From positions 16,752 through 80,751 of the forward strand of contig NZ_JAALFC010000011.1 of NCBI RefSeq assembly GCF_011058155.1: 64,000 nt of DNA, in the 5' to 3' direction. Origin of the DNA: Litoribacterium kuwaitense. Its GTDB lineage: Bacteria > Bacillota > Bacilli > Bacillales > DSM-28697. This document shows, one piece after another, positions 16,276-25,564 of this stretch (positions are counted from its first letter, which is position 1; each line of letters starts with the position of its first letter). Under the pieces are notes generated by a model. That model saw only the letters and a program-made list of their open reading frames with translations. It had not been told where the DNA came from and ran no database searches. A program made the position numbers and the translations under genes.

Positions 16276-17669
16276 TGTCCCTCTCCCCTCTTTTCGTTCA
16301 TAGCGAGGTGATTCATATCTTGAATATGCGAACGCGCCGCAAGCATGTCCTTTGTCAAACCTTCATGAAATAAAACAATATCACCTAGCGGATCATCAAT
16401 GCTCCGGCCGACTCTTCCGCAGATTTGTACGAGTGCACTCTCAGTAAAAATGGCATGATGCGCCTGCCATACAGCTACGGCTACATACGGAATCGTCACG
16501 CCTCTTTCCAAAATTGATGTTGTCACTAAGACGGCAATCTCTTGCTTACGAAACGCCTGCACCTTTTCAATTCGCTCTGCATCTTCCGCATGCACTCCCG
16601 CCACTTTCGGTGTGATGCGTTGCACAAGCTCTACCATCGCCGCCACATCTTTAACCGTCGGAACGAACAGAAAGACGGGACGACGCTCATCCAACCAACG
16701 GTTTAATCTTTTTTTCAAGCCTAAAGGTATTCGTTGCTGCTGAAAGTGCCGCTCCCCAAACAAGAGGCGTTGAAATGTAGGCTCTGGCAAAGGCTTGCCG
16801 TGATATCGTGCGGGAATTCTTACGACTGCGAGCTTCTTTTGCTTGATTTGCTGTTTCATCTCTTGACTAGGCGTCGCTGTTAAATAAATAATCGCACATC
16901 TAGGTTTGGCAGCCTGCTTTACCGCAAACTGTAGCATATCATCCATCGCGTATGGAAATGCATCTACCTCATCAATAATAATACAATCAAAAGCTGCAAA
17001 AAACCGCAATAGCTGATGCGTTGTGCATAATAATAAAGCTTGGTCTTTGACCACATCTAAAGTGCCTGCATATAAGGCAGCCATCGGAACCTGTGGAAAA
17101 ACAGCCCGAAGGCGCGGTGCTAGCTCGCGAATGACATCGGAGCGCGGAGATGCGATCGCTACCCGCTTTCCTTCAGAAAGGGCTTTCGCTATTCCAGCAA
17201 ACAGCATTTCGGTTTTTCCAGATCCACAAACTGCCCAAACGGTTAGTTTTTCGCCGCCGTCGATCGTGTCGCTAATAAGTTCGCTGGCGTAAAGCTGCTG
17301 AGCAGTCAATTCACCCGACCAGACGAGCTGTACCTTTTGCTTCACATGGGAAGCATGCGCTGGCCAACGATACAACAATGTACACGTATCACTTCTACCA
17401 AGCTGAAGACATCGGCGACAATAAGTGCTCAGCTTACCACAATAGGCGCAAGTGTGACTATAAAAAGACGACATCTGTTGATTTCCACACCGTCGACACG
17501 TTGTCTTTCCGTTTTTTTGATCAACCGCAGTGATAGTCTCATAACCACTTGGGATTTGTGAATATTGAGATAACTCAGAGGATAGTAATTGGCGTCCTGC
17601 GAAAAAACTCTTTTCAGGGTGATTGACTTGAACGTTCGACACATCATCTAAACAAGGAGAAGAGAACAT
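16272..17669 (-). CDS. comFA: Competence DNA translocase ComFA
   Basis: This 465-residue superfamily-2 DEAD-like ATPase drives single-stranded DNA import. An N-terminal zinc finger has CRRCGN, CAYCGK and CRRCLQ. The Walker A motif is VCGSGKTEM, Walker B is IIDEVDAFPYA, then YLTATPS (motif III), TSILERGVTIP and QICGRVGRS (motif VI). The ATG at 17669 has GGAGG about 10 bases upstream. No clear ComK box is visible upstream. Confidence 0.95.
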   Translation of the reverse strand: MFSSPCLDDVSNVQVNHPEKSFFAGRQLLSSELSQYSQIPSGYETITAVDQKNGKTTCRRCGNQQMSSFYSHTCAYCGKLSTYCRRCLQLGRSDTCTLLYRWPAHASHVKQKVQLVWSGELTAQQLYASELISDTIDGGEKLTVWAVCGSGKTEMLFAGIAKALSEGKRVAIASPRSDVIRELAPRLRAVFPQVPMAALYAGTLDVVKDQALLLCTTHQLLRFFAAFDCIIIDEVDAFPYAMDDMLQFAVKQAAKPRCAIIYLTATPSQEMKQQIKQKKLAVVRIPARYHGKPLPEPTFQRLLFGERHFQQQRIPLGLKKRLNRWLDERRPVFLFVPTVKDVAAMVELVQRITPKVAGVHAEDAERIEKVQAFRKQEIAVLVTTSILERGVTIPYVAVAVWQAHHAIFTESALVQICGRVGRSIDDPLGDIVLFHEGLTKDMLAARSHIQDMNHLAMNEKRGEGQ

Positions 17670-17751
17670 TTACCGAGGCCTCCAATCGGGGGAAATAGGG
17701 TTTGGAAAATGGAGAAGTAAGAAGTACGCCACTTCATCATAAAAAGGTTAT

Positions 17752-17794
17752 AAAGTGCAGACAAACTTAGGTGATATTTTGTCTACACTTTTTT
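17752..17794. terminator. Terminator between degV and comFA
   Basis: A 13-14 bp stem (AAAGTG[C/T]AGACAAA and its complement, 17752-17792). On the minus strand it would end the degV transcript, although the T-run there is short. The plus-strand side has six T. It may work in both directions. Confidence 0.6.
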
Positions 17795-17903
17795 GGTCAG
17801 TCTATTTACACCGTTCGTTAACTAATTTTTGAATGAAGCGTACGCGTAAATGAAGAGCGTTCATGAAGAGACGAAAGCAGTGGGACTTACTAAATCGTGA
17901 CGA

Positions 17904-18758
17904 CTACTCAGTTAATGCGACAGGACACCAACCAATTCCTAAAGCGCCTTCACCTAAATGCGTCCCAATCACTGCACCAAAATAACTAATAAAAACAGAC
18001 GCACTCGGATACTCACGTTCAATTTCCTGTTTTAATTCGTTGGCTTCCTCCAGACGGTTTGCATGAATAATCGTGATGGTTGCGTTCCCTTCACGCTCTA
18101 GGCTTTCAGAGAGCTTCTGCATAATGCGTGCTTTCGCTCGTTTCCGTGTGCGAATTTTTTCATACGGAACGATCTTTTTATCAACGAAATGCAATACAGG
18201 CTTGATTTGCAGCATACTGCCTACGAGTGCCTGAGCACCTGTTAAACGTCCGCCTTTTTGCAAATGCTTTAGATCTTCAACGATAAAGTAAGCCTTTGTA
18301 TGTTGGCGCAGTTTATGTAATTGTTGAACAATCTCTTGTGGATGTATTCCTGCTTGCGCCTTCTTTGCTGCGGCAAGCACAAGCATCCCTTGGGGCATAC
18401 AGCTGATTTCAGAATCAAAGACATACACCTCTAAATTTTCAATCATATCACCAGCAGTGATCGCCGCCTGATACGTTCCGGAAATGGCGCTTGATAAGTG
18501 TATCGAAATGACAGCATCATATGATTGCGCAATCTCTTCGTAAAGCTTAGTGAACTCACCAATCGCCGGTTGCGATGTTTTTGGCAATTCATCTGCATCA
18601 CGAACTTTGTCATAAAAATCGTCTGCTGTTAACTCTATCTCTTCTTGGAAGCTCTCTCCGTTCATGATGACGTTCAGAGGAATTCGATAGATGTTGTTAT
18701 TTTTAAGCATCGCTTCTGTTAAATAAGCAGTACTATCTGTTACAATGGCTGTTTTCAA
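17904..18758 (-). CDS. degV: DegV family fatty-acid-binding protein
   Basis: The 284-residue protein begins MKTAIVTDSTAYLTEAML, the DegV signature. DegV/FakB proteins bind a fatty acid and present it to the kinase FakA. Further family features are the early TSQPAIGEF and central GGRLTGAQALVGSML segments and a C-terminal YFGAVIGTHLGEGALG. It lies between degU and comFA as in B. subtilis (yviA/degV). It is unrelated to DegS-DegU signalling despite the name. Confidence 0.94.
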   Translation of the reverse strand: MKTAIVTDSTAYLTEAMLKNNNIYRIPLNVIMNGESFQEEIELTADDFYDKVRDADELPKTSQPAIGEFTKLYEEIAQSYDAVISIHLSSAISGTYQAAITAGDMIENLEVYVFDSEISCMPQGMLVLAAAKKAQAGIHPQEIVQQLHKLRQHTKAYFIVEDLKHLQKGGRLTGAQALVGSMLQIKPVLHFVDKKIVPYEKIRTRKRAKARIMQKLSESLEREGNATITIIHANRLEEANELKQEIEREYPSASVFISYFGAVIGTHLGEGALGIGWCPVALTE

Positions 18759-18879
18759 AATTCACCATTCCTTTTCTAACGAAACTTCTAATTGCCTATA
18801 TCTATCATAGTTTACATGCTCAGCTAAGGAATTGCTATCTGCATTTTTCTAGAGAGTAGATAAGGGGAGGTTGGTAAAA

Positions 18880-19080
18880 ATGGAGGCCTTGGGAGAAGTC
18901 GGCATAGGCGAAAAAAGCGAACGCTTTGACGATCACGTCCGCCTACTAAAACGAGCCTCTGGAGCAAAGAAGCGCTTTGAACCGTATTTGTGGTCAGGTT
19001 GGCTTTTTGCATTGACAGCATCGCTGATCATAAACTTTGTTGCAAATCTTTTTACCGCACGACGACCCAACCATTTTTAA
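18880..19080 (+). CDS. Small predicted membrane protein, unknown
   Basis: The 66-residue frame starts at an ATG nine bases after AAGGGGAGG. The N-terminal half is charged ([23 protein letters not shown]) and the C-terminal half is one hydrophobic helix ([18 protein letters not shown]) followed by basic residues. It converges on degU and overlaps its 3' end by 29 bases. I know no family. The good ribosome-binding site and membrane segment favour a real gene; the overlap argues for caution. Confidence 0.4.
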   Translation: MEALGEVGIGEKSERFDDHVRLLKRASGAKKRFEPYLWSGWLFALTASLIINFVANLFTARRPNHF

Positions 19081-19738
19081 TCGCGACGACAACCGCCTGT
19101 GTTCGATCATTGACATTCATTTTTTGTAGAATATTGCTCACATGGTTTTTTACCGTTTTTTCAGAAATATATAATGTTTCACCTATGGAGCGATTGCTTT
19201 TTCCATCAGCCAGTAATTGCAAAACCTCACATTCGCGACGTGTCAGGATATGCAATGGACGACGGACTTCCTCAGGCTCTGCCTCTCCATAATGGTTTTG
19301 CTTCTGCTGCAAGAGGCGACGGTATTCCTTGACTAAGTTATGGGTGATTTTCGGGTGTAAATAAGAACCACCATCGCTCACTATTTTAACTGCTTCAATG
19401 AGTGTATCTGCATCCATTTCTTTCAGGAGATAGCCCGTTGCGCCCGTTTTTAATGCATGGGTCACATACGACTCATCATCGTGAATCGATAGGATAATCA
19501 CCTTTGTACCCGGAAATGTTTCGACTAAGCGCTTTGTGGCCTCCACCCCATTAACCCGGGGCATGTTAATATCCATAATGACGACATCCGGCTTGTACGT
19601 TCTGATTAAATCAATCGCTTCATCGCCATCATCGCCTTCCGCGACGACTTCGAATGTGCGTTCCAGCTCTAAGATTCGTTTGATCCCTTCTCGAAACAAT
19701 TGATGATCATCAATAATGACGATACGTGTGGATGACAT
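19052..19738 (-). CDS. degU: Response regulator DegU
   Basis: The 228-residue NarL/LuxR-type regulator controls exoenzymes, competence and motility. The receiver domain (1-120) has the acidic pair in [10 protein letters not shown] and the phospho-acceptor Asp in [10 protein letters not shown]. The C-terminal LuxR helix-turn-helix is [32 protein letters not shown]. The start at 19738 follows GAGGAGGG; the frame is open to 19762 but homologues start at [11 protein letters not shown]. It follows degS by about 60 bases. Confidence 0.97.
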   Translation of the reverse strand: MSSTRIVIIDDHQLFREGIKRILELERTFEVVAEGDDGDEAIDLIRTYKPDVVIMDINMPRVNGVEATKRLVETFPGTKVIILSIHDDESYVTHALKTGATGYLLKEMDADTLIEAVKIVSDGGSYLHPKITHNLVKEYRRLLQQKQNHYGEAEPEEVRRPLHILTRRECEVLQLLADGKSNRSIGETLYISEKTVKNHVSNILQKMNVNDRTQAVVVAIKNGWVVVR

Positions 19739-19796
19739 ACCACGCCCTCCTCTATTCTTCACTATTTCTTATTTAAAATTAAATGAATGCACTTGG

Positions 19797-20939
19797 CTAA
19801 TCTGAATCGGTCATTGGTACGATAATCGTAATTCGCGTTCCTTGATTTTGGGCGGAGAATATCGTCATCTCACCCTCTAGTAAGTCTACACGTTCGCGCA
19901 TTCCTATCAAACCAAATGAGTTGCTGTGTTGTTGATCCGGATCAAACCCTTTTCCATTATCTGACACGATCACGGTGCAATTTTGTTTCGTGATCTCAAG
20001 CTTCACCTTGACCTCTAAAGGCTCAGCATGCTTGACAGCATTTTGAACAGCCTCTTGGACGAGACGAAAAAGAGCGACCTCAAGCCGTGATGAAATCCGG
20101 CGCTCCTCACCTATATTTTGAAATTCAATGTGAATCTTGTTGTACTCTTCGATCGTAACTAAATAACGTTGCAAGGTGGGAACGAGCCCAAGATCATCCA
20201 AAGCCATCGGTCTCAGATCATAAATAATTCGTCTGACTTCATATAAAGCTGACCGTACCATTTTCCGTAAATCTCTCACCTCAGAAAGAGCTTCCCCCAT
20301 ACTTCGTTCCTTCGCAATCCGATCGATAAGCTCTGAACGCATCATGACATTGGCAAGCATTTGCGCTGGTCCGTCATGGATTTCTCGAGACAGTCGTCGC
20401 CTCTCATCCTCCTGTGCTTCAATAATTTTCAGACCAAACTCCTGCTTTTGCTTCGCATCTTCAATCATCTCGCCAACCTGCTGGAAGCTTCCTGTCAGAT
20501 AATTGAGCACAACTGTAATTTGACTCCCTAGAGTCTCGGCACGTTCTACAGTTTTACGCAAATTCATGATTCTTCGGTCTAAGTCATCTCTGCGCTCTCG
20601 TAATTGTTGCTCTTTCTGCCGGTTCATCGTTAATTGCATTTGTAAGTCATGTGCTCTCTCGTAAGCTTCCCGTACTTCGGATTCAGAAAACTGTTTAAAG
20701 TTTTTACTCACTTCAGACAGCCGCATTCTGGCAAGCTTCGTGTGTGCCTCCAGCCGATCCCCTTCATCAATAATGTCATTCAGTTTTCTGCGTGTTTCCA
20801 TACTTTCTTTTTTTAACTGCTCGAATTCCTGACGAGATTGTTCGCCGATTTGAAACACTTCATTTTTACTACTATGTACAGTCTTGACCATTCGCTCAAC
20901 GACACTATCAAGCAATTTCACGTCAATTTTTTGGCACAC
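19797..20939 (-). CDS. degS: Sensor histidine kinase DegS
   Basis: The 380-residue cytoplasmic kinase for DegU has no membrane segment. A long coiled-coil sensor region (about 20-180) is followed by the HisKA_3 phospho-acceptor (RRLSREIHDGPAQML) and a HATPase_c domain with DNGKGFD and GLIGMRERV. The start is GTG at 20939, seven bases after GGAGGG. degS-degU is one operon. Confidence 0.96.
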   Translation of the reverse strand: MCQKIDVKLLDSVVERMVKTVHSSKNEVFQIGEQSRQEFEQLKKESMETRRKLNDIIDEGDRLEAHTKLARMRLSEVSKNFKQFSESEVREAYERAHDLQMQLTMNRQKEQQLRERRDDLDRRIMNLRKTVERAETLGSQITVVLNYLTGSFQQVGEMIEDAKQKQEFGLKIIEAQEDERRRLSREIHDGPAQMLANVMMRSELIDRIAKERSMGEALSEVRDLRKMVRSALYEVRRIIYDLRPMALDDLGLVPTLQRYLVTIEEYNKIHIEFQNIGEERRISSRLEVALFRLVQEAVQNAVKHAEPLEVKVKLEITKQNCTVIVSDNGKGFDPDQQHSNSFGLIGMRERVDLLEGEMTIFSAQNQGTRITIIVPMTDSD

Positions 20940-21025
20940 ATGTCAACCCTCCGCATGCACCGACAGAACGTTTGTTTACTCATCTGCTTCGCCTACTGTC
21001 GGCTAATTTCGACAATAGTATTGAA

Positions 21026-21034
21026 ATTGTAACA
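21026..21034 (-). promoter_or_regulatory. Possible extended -10 promoter of degS
   Basis: On the minus strand TGTTACAAT (TG-N-TACAAT, 21026-21034) lies about 90 bases before degS. No good -35 is present, consistent with an extended -10 promoter or an activator-dependent one. Confidence 0.35.
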
Positions 21035-21089
21035 CATTGTTTATTTCTTTTGTATGTAGGTTTGTTTTAACTATGTCCCTCCCTCGTTT

Positions 21090-21144
21090 TTGACAAATCA
21101 ATCGCAATGCATATATTTGCATTTGTCAGCCGCTGTTTTATACT
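21090..21144 (+). promoter_or_regulatory. SigA promoter(s) of the YigZ/YvyE gene
   Basis: TTGACA (21090-21095), 16 bases and TATATT (21112-21117) form a near-consensus promoter. A second possible pair, TTGCAT (21117-21122) and TATACT (21139-21144), also with 16-base spacing, lies directly downstream. Confidence 0.65.
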
Positions 21145-21188
21145 AGATGAATAGAAATAGAAAAGGTGCTGCCAAGGGGGGCTTTTTC

Positions 21189-21836
21189 ATGTTGTCACAC
21201 TATTATACCGTAAAACAAGAGGGGGAACACGAAATCGTTATACAAAAATCGAGATTTATCGGTGCTTGTCGACGTGTCGAAAGTTCCGATGAGGCCCTCT
21301 CGTTTATTCAGCAGAAAAAAAAAGAGCACGCATCTGCAACACATAATTGCTCTGCTTATTTAACTGGCGAACACGACCAAATTCAAAAAGCCAATGATGA
21401 TGGTGAACCAAGCGGTACCGCTGGTGTCCCAATGCTGGAAGTGTTAAAAAAACAACAACTGAAGGACACAGTTGTTGTCGTTACGAGATATTTTGGCGGC
21501 ATTAAGCTCGGTGCCGGTGGACTCATACGTGCCTACGGGAAAACAGTAAGCGAAACATTAAAACATGTAGGCATCGTTGAACGTATTTTAATGAATGTTG
21601 TTCTTGTCGAAATTGATTACCACTGGGTTGGAAAAGTAGAAAATGAAGTTCGGTCTTCTCAATACCCTGTGAAGCAAATGGACTATTCTAATCAAGTCGG
21701 CATACAAATGTATGTTGCACCTAATGATCACGATCACTTTGTCGATTGGATAACAGAAATGACAAATGGACAAGGACAAATTTCGATCTTAGGGAGCGAA
21801 TACTTGGAGAAGGATGTTCACCATGGATCATCATAA
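21189..21836 (+). CDS. yvyE: YigZ/IMPACT family protein (YvyE)
   Basis: The 215-residue protein belongs to the conserved UPF0029/IMPACT family, implicated in translation control or an unknown tRNA-linked role. Diagnostic segments are QKSRFIGACRRV, DDGEPSGTAGVPMLEVL and VTRYFGGIKLGAGGLIRAYG; a small C-terminal DUF1949-like domain follows. The ATG at 21189 is preceded by AAGGGGG at 7 bases; the frame extends upstream to 21147 without a ribosome-binding site. It is next to the LCP gene, as in B. subtilis (yvyE-tagU). Confidence 0.93.
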   Translation: MLSHYYTVKQEGEHEIVIQKSRFIGACRRVESSDEALSFIQQKKKEHASATHNCSAYLTGEHDQIQKANDDGEPSGTAGVPMLEVLKKQQLKDTVVVVTRYFGGIKLGAGGLIRAYGKTVSETLKHVGIVERILMNVVLVEIDYHWVGKVENEVRSSQYPVKQMDYSNQVGIQMYVAPNDHDHFVDWITEMTNGQGQISILGSEYLEKDVHHGSS

Positions 21837-21919
21837 AACCAGGCTGCTACAGAAAAAAGGAGTTTATTACGAATGAGTGAAACGCGAAAAAAACGCCGAT
21901 TACAAAAAAGGAGGAGGCT

Positions 21920-22909
21920 GTGGTTTTTGTCCTCATTCCCTTTCTCGTTTTAGGCATTGCAGCAACCTCTTACGCCGTGAGCGTCGGATTATCTGCGAAA
22001 GAAGCCGTAGATCAGGCTCAGCAGGAACTTGAAAGCAGGAAAGAGAGCAATAAATCATCATTAAGAGACAAACCAATTGACCCGAATGTCGATAATACAT
22101 CCATTTTGTTTATGGGCATTGATTCTAGTGACACACGAGGATTTGGAAGTGACAACGCCCGTACCGATGCTTTACTGCTTGCAACTTTTAATAAAAATGA
22201 TAAATCGGTAAAAGTTGTCAGCATTCCACGCGACACATATACAGAGATTATCGGTCGCGATTATAATGATAAGATTAATCATGCCCATGCATTTGGCGGT
22301 ATCGACATGACCGTGCAAACAGTTGAGCAATTTTTGCAAGTACCGGTCGACTATTATGTCCGTTTAGACTTTCAAGCTTTTATGTCGATCATTGACACTT
22401 TAGGCGGTGTCACCGTTGACGTTCCATTTGCATTTTCTGAACAAAACTCTGAAGATGTCCAAGGTGCCATTACGCTCCGAGAAGGGGAGCAGACGTTAAA
22501 TGGCGAGGAAGCTCTCGCCTTCGCCCGCACGCGAATTGACAGCGATTTTCAACGTGGACAACGACAACAGCTGATTATCGAGTCGGTCTTAGAAAAATCC
22601 ATGAGGCTTGAATCGATTACAAAATTTGATGATGTGTTCACAGATATTAGTGATCATTTAACGACCAATATGAAATTTAACGACATGATCTCTTTCCACG
22701 ACTATTTGACAACGAACGGACAGCTCGATGTCGAGCACCTCTCGTTAATTGGTGAAGGGACATATATCCGTAATTCCGTTGGTCAAGACGTTTACTACTA
22801 TCAAGTTTCTGACGATTCACTCCAAGAAGTACAACAAAATTTACAAAGGCATTTAGACGTCAACTCTCCAGAAGATGACACGAGCACTGCCTCGTCTCCT
22901 TCTCGATAG
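21920..22909 (+). CDS. tagU: LytR-CpsA-Psr family wall-polymer ligase (TagU-like), 5' end frameshifted
   Basis: LCP enzymes transfer teichoic-acid or other undecaprenyl-linked polymers to peptidoglycan outside the membrane. The catalytic domain has SSDTRGFGSDNARTDALLL, VVSIPRDTYTEI and EALAFARTRIDSDFQRGQRQQ. As written the frame opens at GTG 21920, inside the membrane anchor. Upstream in another frame an ATG at 21873, with AAAAGGAG ten bases before it, encodes MSETRKKRRLQKRRRLWF, the expected basic cytoplasmic tail. One extra T in the run at 21924-21928 would fuse both (..RRRLWFFVLIPFLVLG). So the gene probably runs 21873-22909 with a missing base. Initiation at GTG 21920 remains possible because AAAAGGAGGAGG precedes it. 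Confidence 0.9.
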   Translation: MVFVLIPFLVLGIAATSYAVSVGLSAKEAVDQAQQELESRKESNKSSLRDKPIDPNVDNTSILFMGIDSSDTRGFGSDNARTDALLLATFNKNDKSVKVVSIPRDTYTEIIGRDYNDKINHAHAFGGIDMTVQTVEQFLQVPVDYYVRLDFQAFMSIIDTLGGVTVDVPFAFSEQNSEDVQGAITLREGEQTLNGEEALAFARTRIDSDFQRGQRQQLIIESVLEKSMRLESITKFDDVFTDISDHLTTNMKFNDMISFHDYLTTNGQLDVEHLSLIGEGTYIRNSVGQDVYYYQVSDDSLQEVQQNLQRHLDVNSPEDDTSTASSPSR

Positions 22910-22918
22910 AAACAAACT

Positions 22919-22949
22919 ATAAAGCCCCGCCTTTAACAGGCGGGGCTTT
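22919..22949 (+). terminator. Strong terminator after the LCP gene
   Basis: AAAGCCCCGCCT and AGGCGGGGCTTT form a 12 bp GC-rich stem (22921-22949) with a short loop, starting just after the tagU stop. The symmetric A/T flanks allow action in both directions. Confidence 0.88.
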
Positions 22950-23011
22950 CAGTGTGCAGTCAAAGTCAAACTTGGCTTTGTCGATCGTTTTTTGCTAACT
23001 CTCCTGTTTAA

Positions 23012-23109
23012 CAGCCTGAGCGTGAAGGCGAGAGAAGACTTGAATAGAACCTTGGTTACTGACGAGACGAAACAAGTCAAGCAACGATGGATACGAGCGT
23101 TTGTCAGCC
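23012..23109 (+). repeat. Dispersed intergenic repeat, copy 3
   Basis: Resembles copies 1 and 2 near 10.1 kb: GAATAGAACCTT, ACAAGTCA, GCAACGATGGAT and AGCGTTTGTCAGC. It lies between the tagU terminator and the amidase terminator; the gap 22950-23190 holds nothing else. Confidence 0.55.
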
Positions 23110-23190
23110 GTCCGGGCGAACTTACAGATGCTGCTCAAGGCTGTCAAAGCTTGCGCTCGACATTGTTTATTGCCCTGCTGAGTATGAAAA

Positions 23191-23241
23191 AGACAAAAAC
23201 CGCGCCAATCCCCTAGATCGTTTTACCAGAGAAGACGCGGT
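23191..23241 (-). terminator. Probable terminator of the amidase gene
   Basis: On the minus strand ACCGCG (complement at 23236-23241) and CGCGGT (23199-23204) with a 31-base loop precede TTTTTGTCTTTTTC. The long loop makes it less certain. Confidence 0.5.
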
Positions 23242-23255
23242 CTTGCATAGATGTT

Positions 23256-25187
23256 TTACTTAAAATACGCTTCAAGCGCTTGGAAAAGAGCAGTTGCCGC
23301 TTTTTCACGAAACGCATCTGTCTTTAACAATGCTTCTTCTTGCGGGTTTGACAAGAAGGCTGTCTCTGCAAGAATGGCAGGAATTTCTGTCTCACGAATG
23401 ACGTGGAAGCTTTTATCCACTGACCCACGGCTTACAGTCCCTAAATTACTTGTTAAATAATGAATAACTAGGTCTGACAGCTCTTTACTTTGCTCCCAGC
23501 TAGGGTTTTTACCAGAATGATAAAATGATGTTGAACCTTTTGATGTTGCTGAGAACGAATCGGCATGAATGCTGACAAAGACATCCCCGCCATTTTCATG
23601 TGCGATTTGTACCCGCCCTGAGAGGGTTGTAAAATCCCCCGTCGGACGTGATTCAATCACAGTCGCCCCAGCAGCTTCAAGCTTCGCCTTCAGCTTTTTC
23701 GCAACGTCAAGCGTAACCTCTTTTTCAAGAAGCCCAGTCGCTCCAACAGCTCCACTATCATGCCCTCCATGCCCTGCATCGACAACGACTTTTTTGCCCT
23801 TTAACCCGCTCGGTAAGATGTCTAACGAGACACTGCCGGACGAATGACGAACGACATAATGGTAGCCAGGTGATAGCTTTACATCAATCTGCTTTCCGTA
23901 ATTTCCATTGGTCGTGCTGACGCTTTGGATTCCAGGGTGCTGAAAATTAAAGCTTCCGATCTCTCCAGCATTCGTGCTAATCGCTACGCCTTGCTCGGTC
24001 ATAATTTGCCTCGTGTTTACATCACCGAGCTTTGACCACGTAAACGTTGTCCGGTTGTTGCCTTCCGTTTTTTCCGGTGCAGATAGCTCTCTAGTCAGCT
24101 GGCCACCTCTATCATACAGGGTTGCATAGCCGGTATGAATCCAGCCAACAAGGTTGCCTCTTCGAATTTTTGCCCAGTTGTCCTGTGTTGTAATCACGTC
24201 AACCTCTTCACCCCGGTCAAGGCTTCCTAGCTTTTTACTGCTTGCATCGGCTGAGCTGCGAACATTCAAAATGTCTGCATTGACGACCGCTACAAGCCCT
24301 TCAGCTTCTGTTCCGCCACTAGAAAGAACCGTTTGGCTAATATATCCCTTTTTCCCCTCATGCTCAACGTACAGCCAGCCGCCTTCCTCGCGAATGACGC
24401 GAACGTCATCCCCTTTATTTAAGGAAGCGATCGTTTTAGAAGTGCTCATTGGCGTTGCTTTCAGCTCTGTATCTTTCCCTACTTGTTCCACTTGAGCCGC
24501 CTGTGAGCCGTCTGATGGATTTGGGGCAGGTGGGATATCAGACGCATCCCGCTTAATTGTGACTGACTGTGTGTTCTGATCCCAGTGGACAGTAGCACCA
24601 AAGGTTTCAGAAAAGAAACGCAAAGGGATCATCGTGTGCTCATTACGAATCGATGGTGCTGGATTCACTGTTGTCGTCTGTCCATCAACCGAAACATCTG
24701 CTGAATCAACGGTCATCACAATCTTTTTTCCGTTATCTTTAGCGTGAACTTGTCGAGTGTCATTCACCCAATGCACTGTGACACCTAAGGCTTCTGAGAT
24801 CGCACGAAAGGGAACGAGTAACCGATCATTTTCCATCACAGGCGAAACAGGTGATTGCACTGTTTGTCCGTTCACTGTGATAGCAAATTTCTCTGTAGCC
24901 TTTCCATTGCTCTTGCCCAAAGATACATAATCTTTATGTACGTATGCTTTTTCTCCCTTGTATGTGATGGTAAGCCAATCTCCCTGAGTGTCGGAAACGG
25001 ATACTTCTTGCTCCGTATTTAGCTTTCCGAGAACACTCCCATCCATTGCGGGCGACGAACGAACATTTAAGCCATCGACAGTAACCGTGCCCTTGGCAGC
25101 AGCCATTGCCTGATTAGCGGCAAGTAAAAAAACCAATCCAAACAACAGCGCACCAAAACCGTGAAGTATTCTCCTACTCTTCCCCAT
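23256..25187 (-). CDS. Secreted N-acetylmuramoyl-L-alanine amidase with SH3 and stalk domains
   Basis: A 643-residue cell-wall hydrolase that cuts the MurNAc-L-Ala bond. Order: signal peptide (1-30, ends ANQAMA-A), SH3b (GLNVRSSPAMDGSVLG), a copper-amine-oxidase-like stalk domain pair (ERL..PFRAISEALGVTVHW, MIPLRFFSETFGATVHW), two more SH3b, a beta domain, and Amidase_3 with zinc ligands in VVDAGHGGHDSGAVG, EKEVTLDVA and SIHADS, and the catalytic Glu in AETAFLSN. The ATG at 25187 (MGKSRRILHG) with GGAGG 11 bases upstream starts the signal peptide; longer frames lack a ribosome-binding site. It resembles no single named Bacillus amidase closely. Confidence 0.92.
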   Translation of the reverse strand: MGKSRRILHGFGALLFGLVFLLAANQAMAAAKGTVTVDGLNVRSSPAMDGSVLGKLNTEQEVSVSDTQGDWLTITYKGEKAYVHKDYVSLGKSNGKATEKFAITVNGQTVQSPVSPVMENDRLLVPFRAISEALGVTVHWVNDTRQVHAKDNGKKIVMTVDSADVSVDGQTTTVNPAPSIRNEHTMIPLRFFSETFGATVHWDQNTQSVTIKRDASDIPPAPNPSDGSQAAQVEQVGKDTELKATPMSTSKTIASLNKGDDVRVIREEGGWLYVEHEGKKGYISQTVLSSGGTEAEGLVAVVNADILNVRSSADASSKKLGSLDRGEEVDVITTQDNWAKIRRGNLVGWIHTGYATLYDRGGQLTRELSAPEKTEGNNRTTFTWSKLGDVNTRQIMTEQGVAISTNAGEIGSFNFQHPGIQSVSTTNGNYGKQIDVKLSPGYHYVVRHSSGSVSLDILPSGLKGKKVVVDAGHGGHDSGAVGATGLLEKEVTLDVAKKLKAKLEAAGATVIESRPTGDFTTLSGRVQIAHENGGDVFVSIHADSFSATSKGSTSFYHSGKNPSWEQSKELSDLVIHYLTSNLGTVSRGSVDKSFHVIRETEIPAILAETAFLSNPQEEALLKTDAFREKAATALFQALEAYFK

Positions 25188-25376
25188 CCTTACACAAACC
25201 TCCAAAATACGTTTTTCCCGCACAATATCCTTCATTTCTTTGTTCTTTTTCTCTTTTAACAAAACATACCTTCACATCTTTATCTGTCCTGCGTCGTCGT
25301 TTTGAATGCCCGACATACATTCAATAAGGTACTGAACAACATCAATTTCGAGGATGGAATCATTGATTCACAGGTG

Positions 25377-25459
25377 TTTTTTCTCGTTGAAGGAGTTTTA
25401 AGAAGGAATGTGCGATGATGCCGTCTCCTTTTCTAAATGTAAGCCTTCAACGAAAAAAA
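25377..25459. other. Long nested inverted repeat upstream of the amidase
   Basis: Arms TTTTTTCTCGTTGAAGG (25377-25393) and CCTTCAACGAAAAAAA (25444-25459) pair over about 15 bases with one bulge; inside, AGAAGGA and TCCTTTTCT pair again. It is not followed by a terminator T-run on either strand beyond its own arms. The gap 25188-25506 between the amidase and csaB holds only this and AT-rich leader sequence. It could be a small RNA, a MITE-like insert or a bidirectional terminator. Confidence 0.45.
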
Positions 25460-25506
25460 TTCAAGATAAAATAGGGTTTACCGTCGGAATATGTCAATTT
25501 ATCCAG

Positions 25507-25548
25507 AAAAAAAAACGCCTGAACACTTGTGATTCAAGCATTCAGGCG
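25507..25548 (-). terminator. Terminator of the csaB operon
   Basis: On the minus strand CGCCTGAA..CTTG and CAAG..TTCAGGCG form a 14 bp stem (25516-25548) followed by nine T. Very strong. Confidence 0.92.
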
Positions 25549-25564
25549 AAAGTTTACAATTTGA

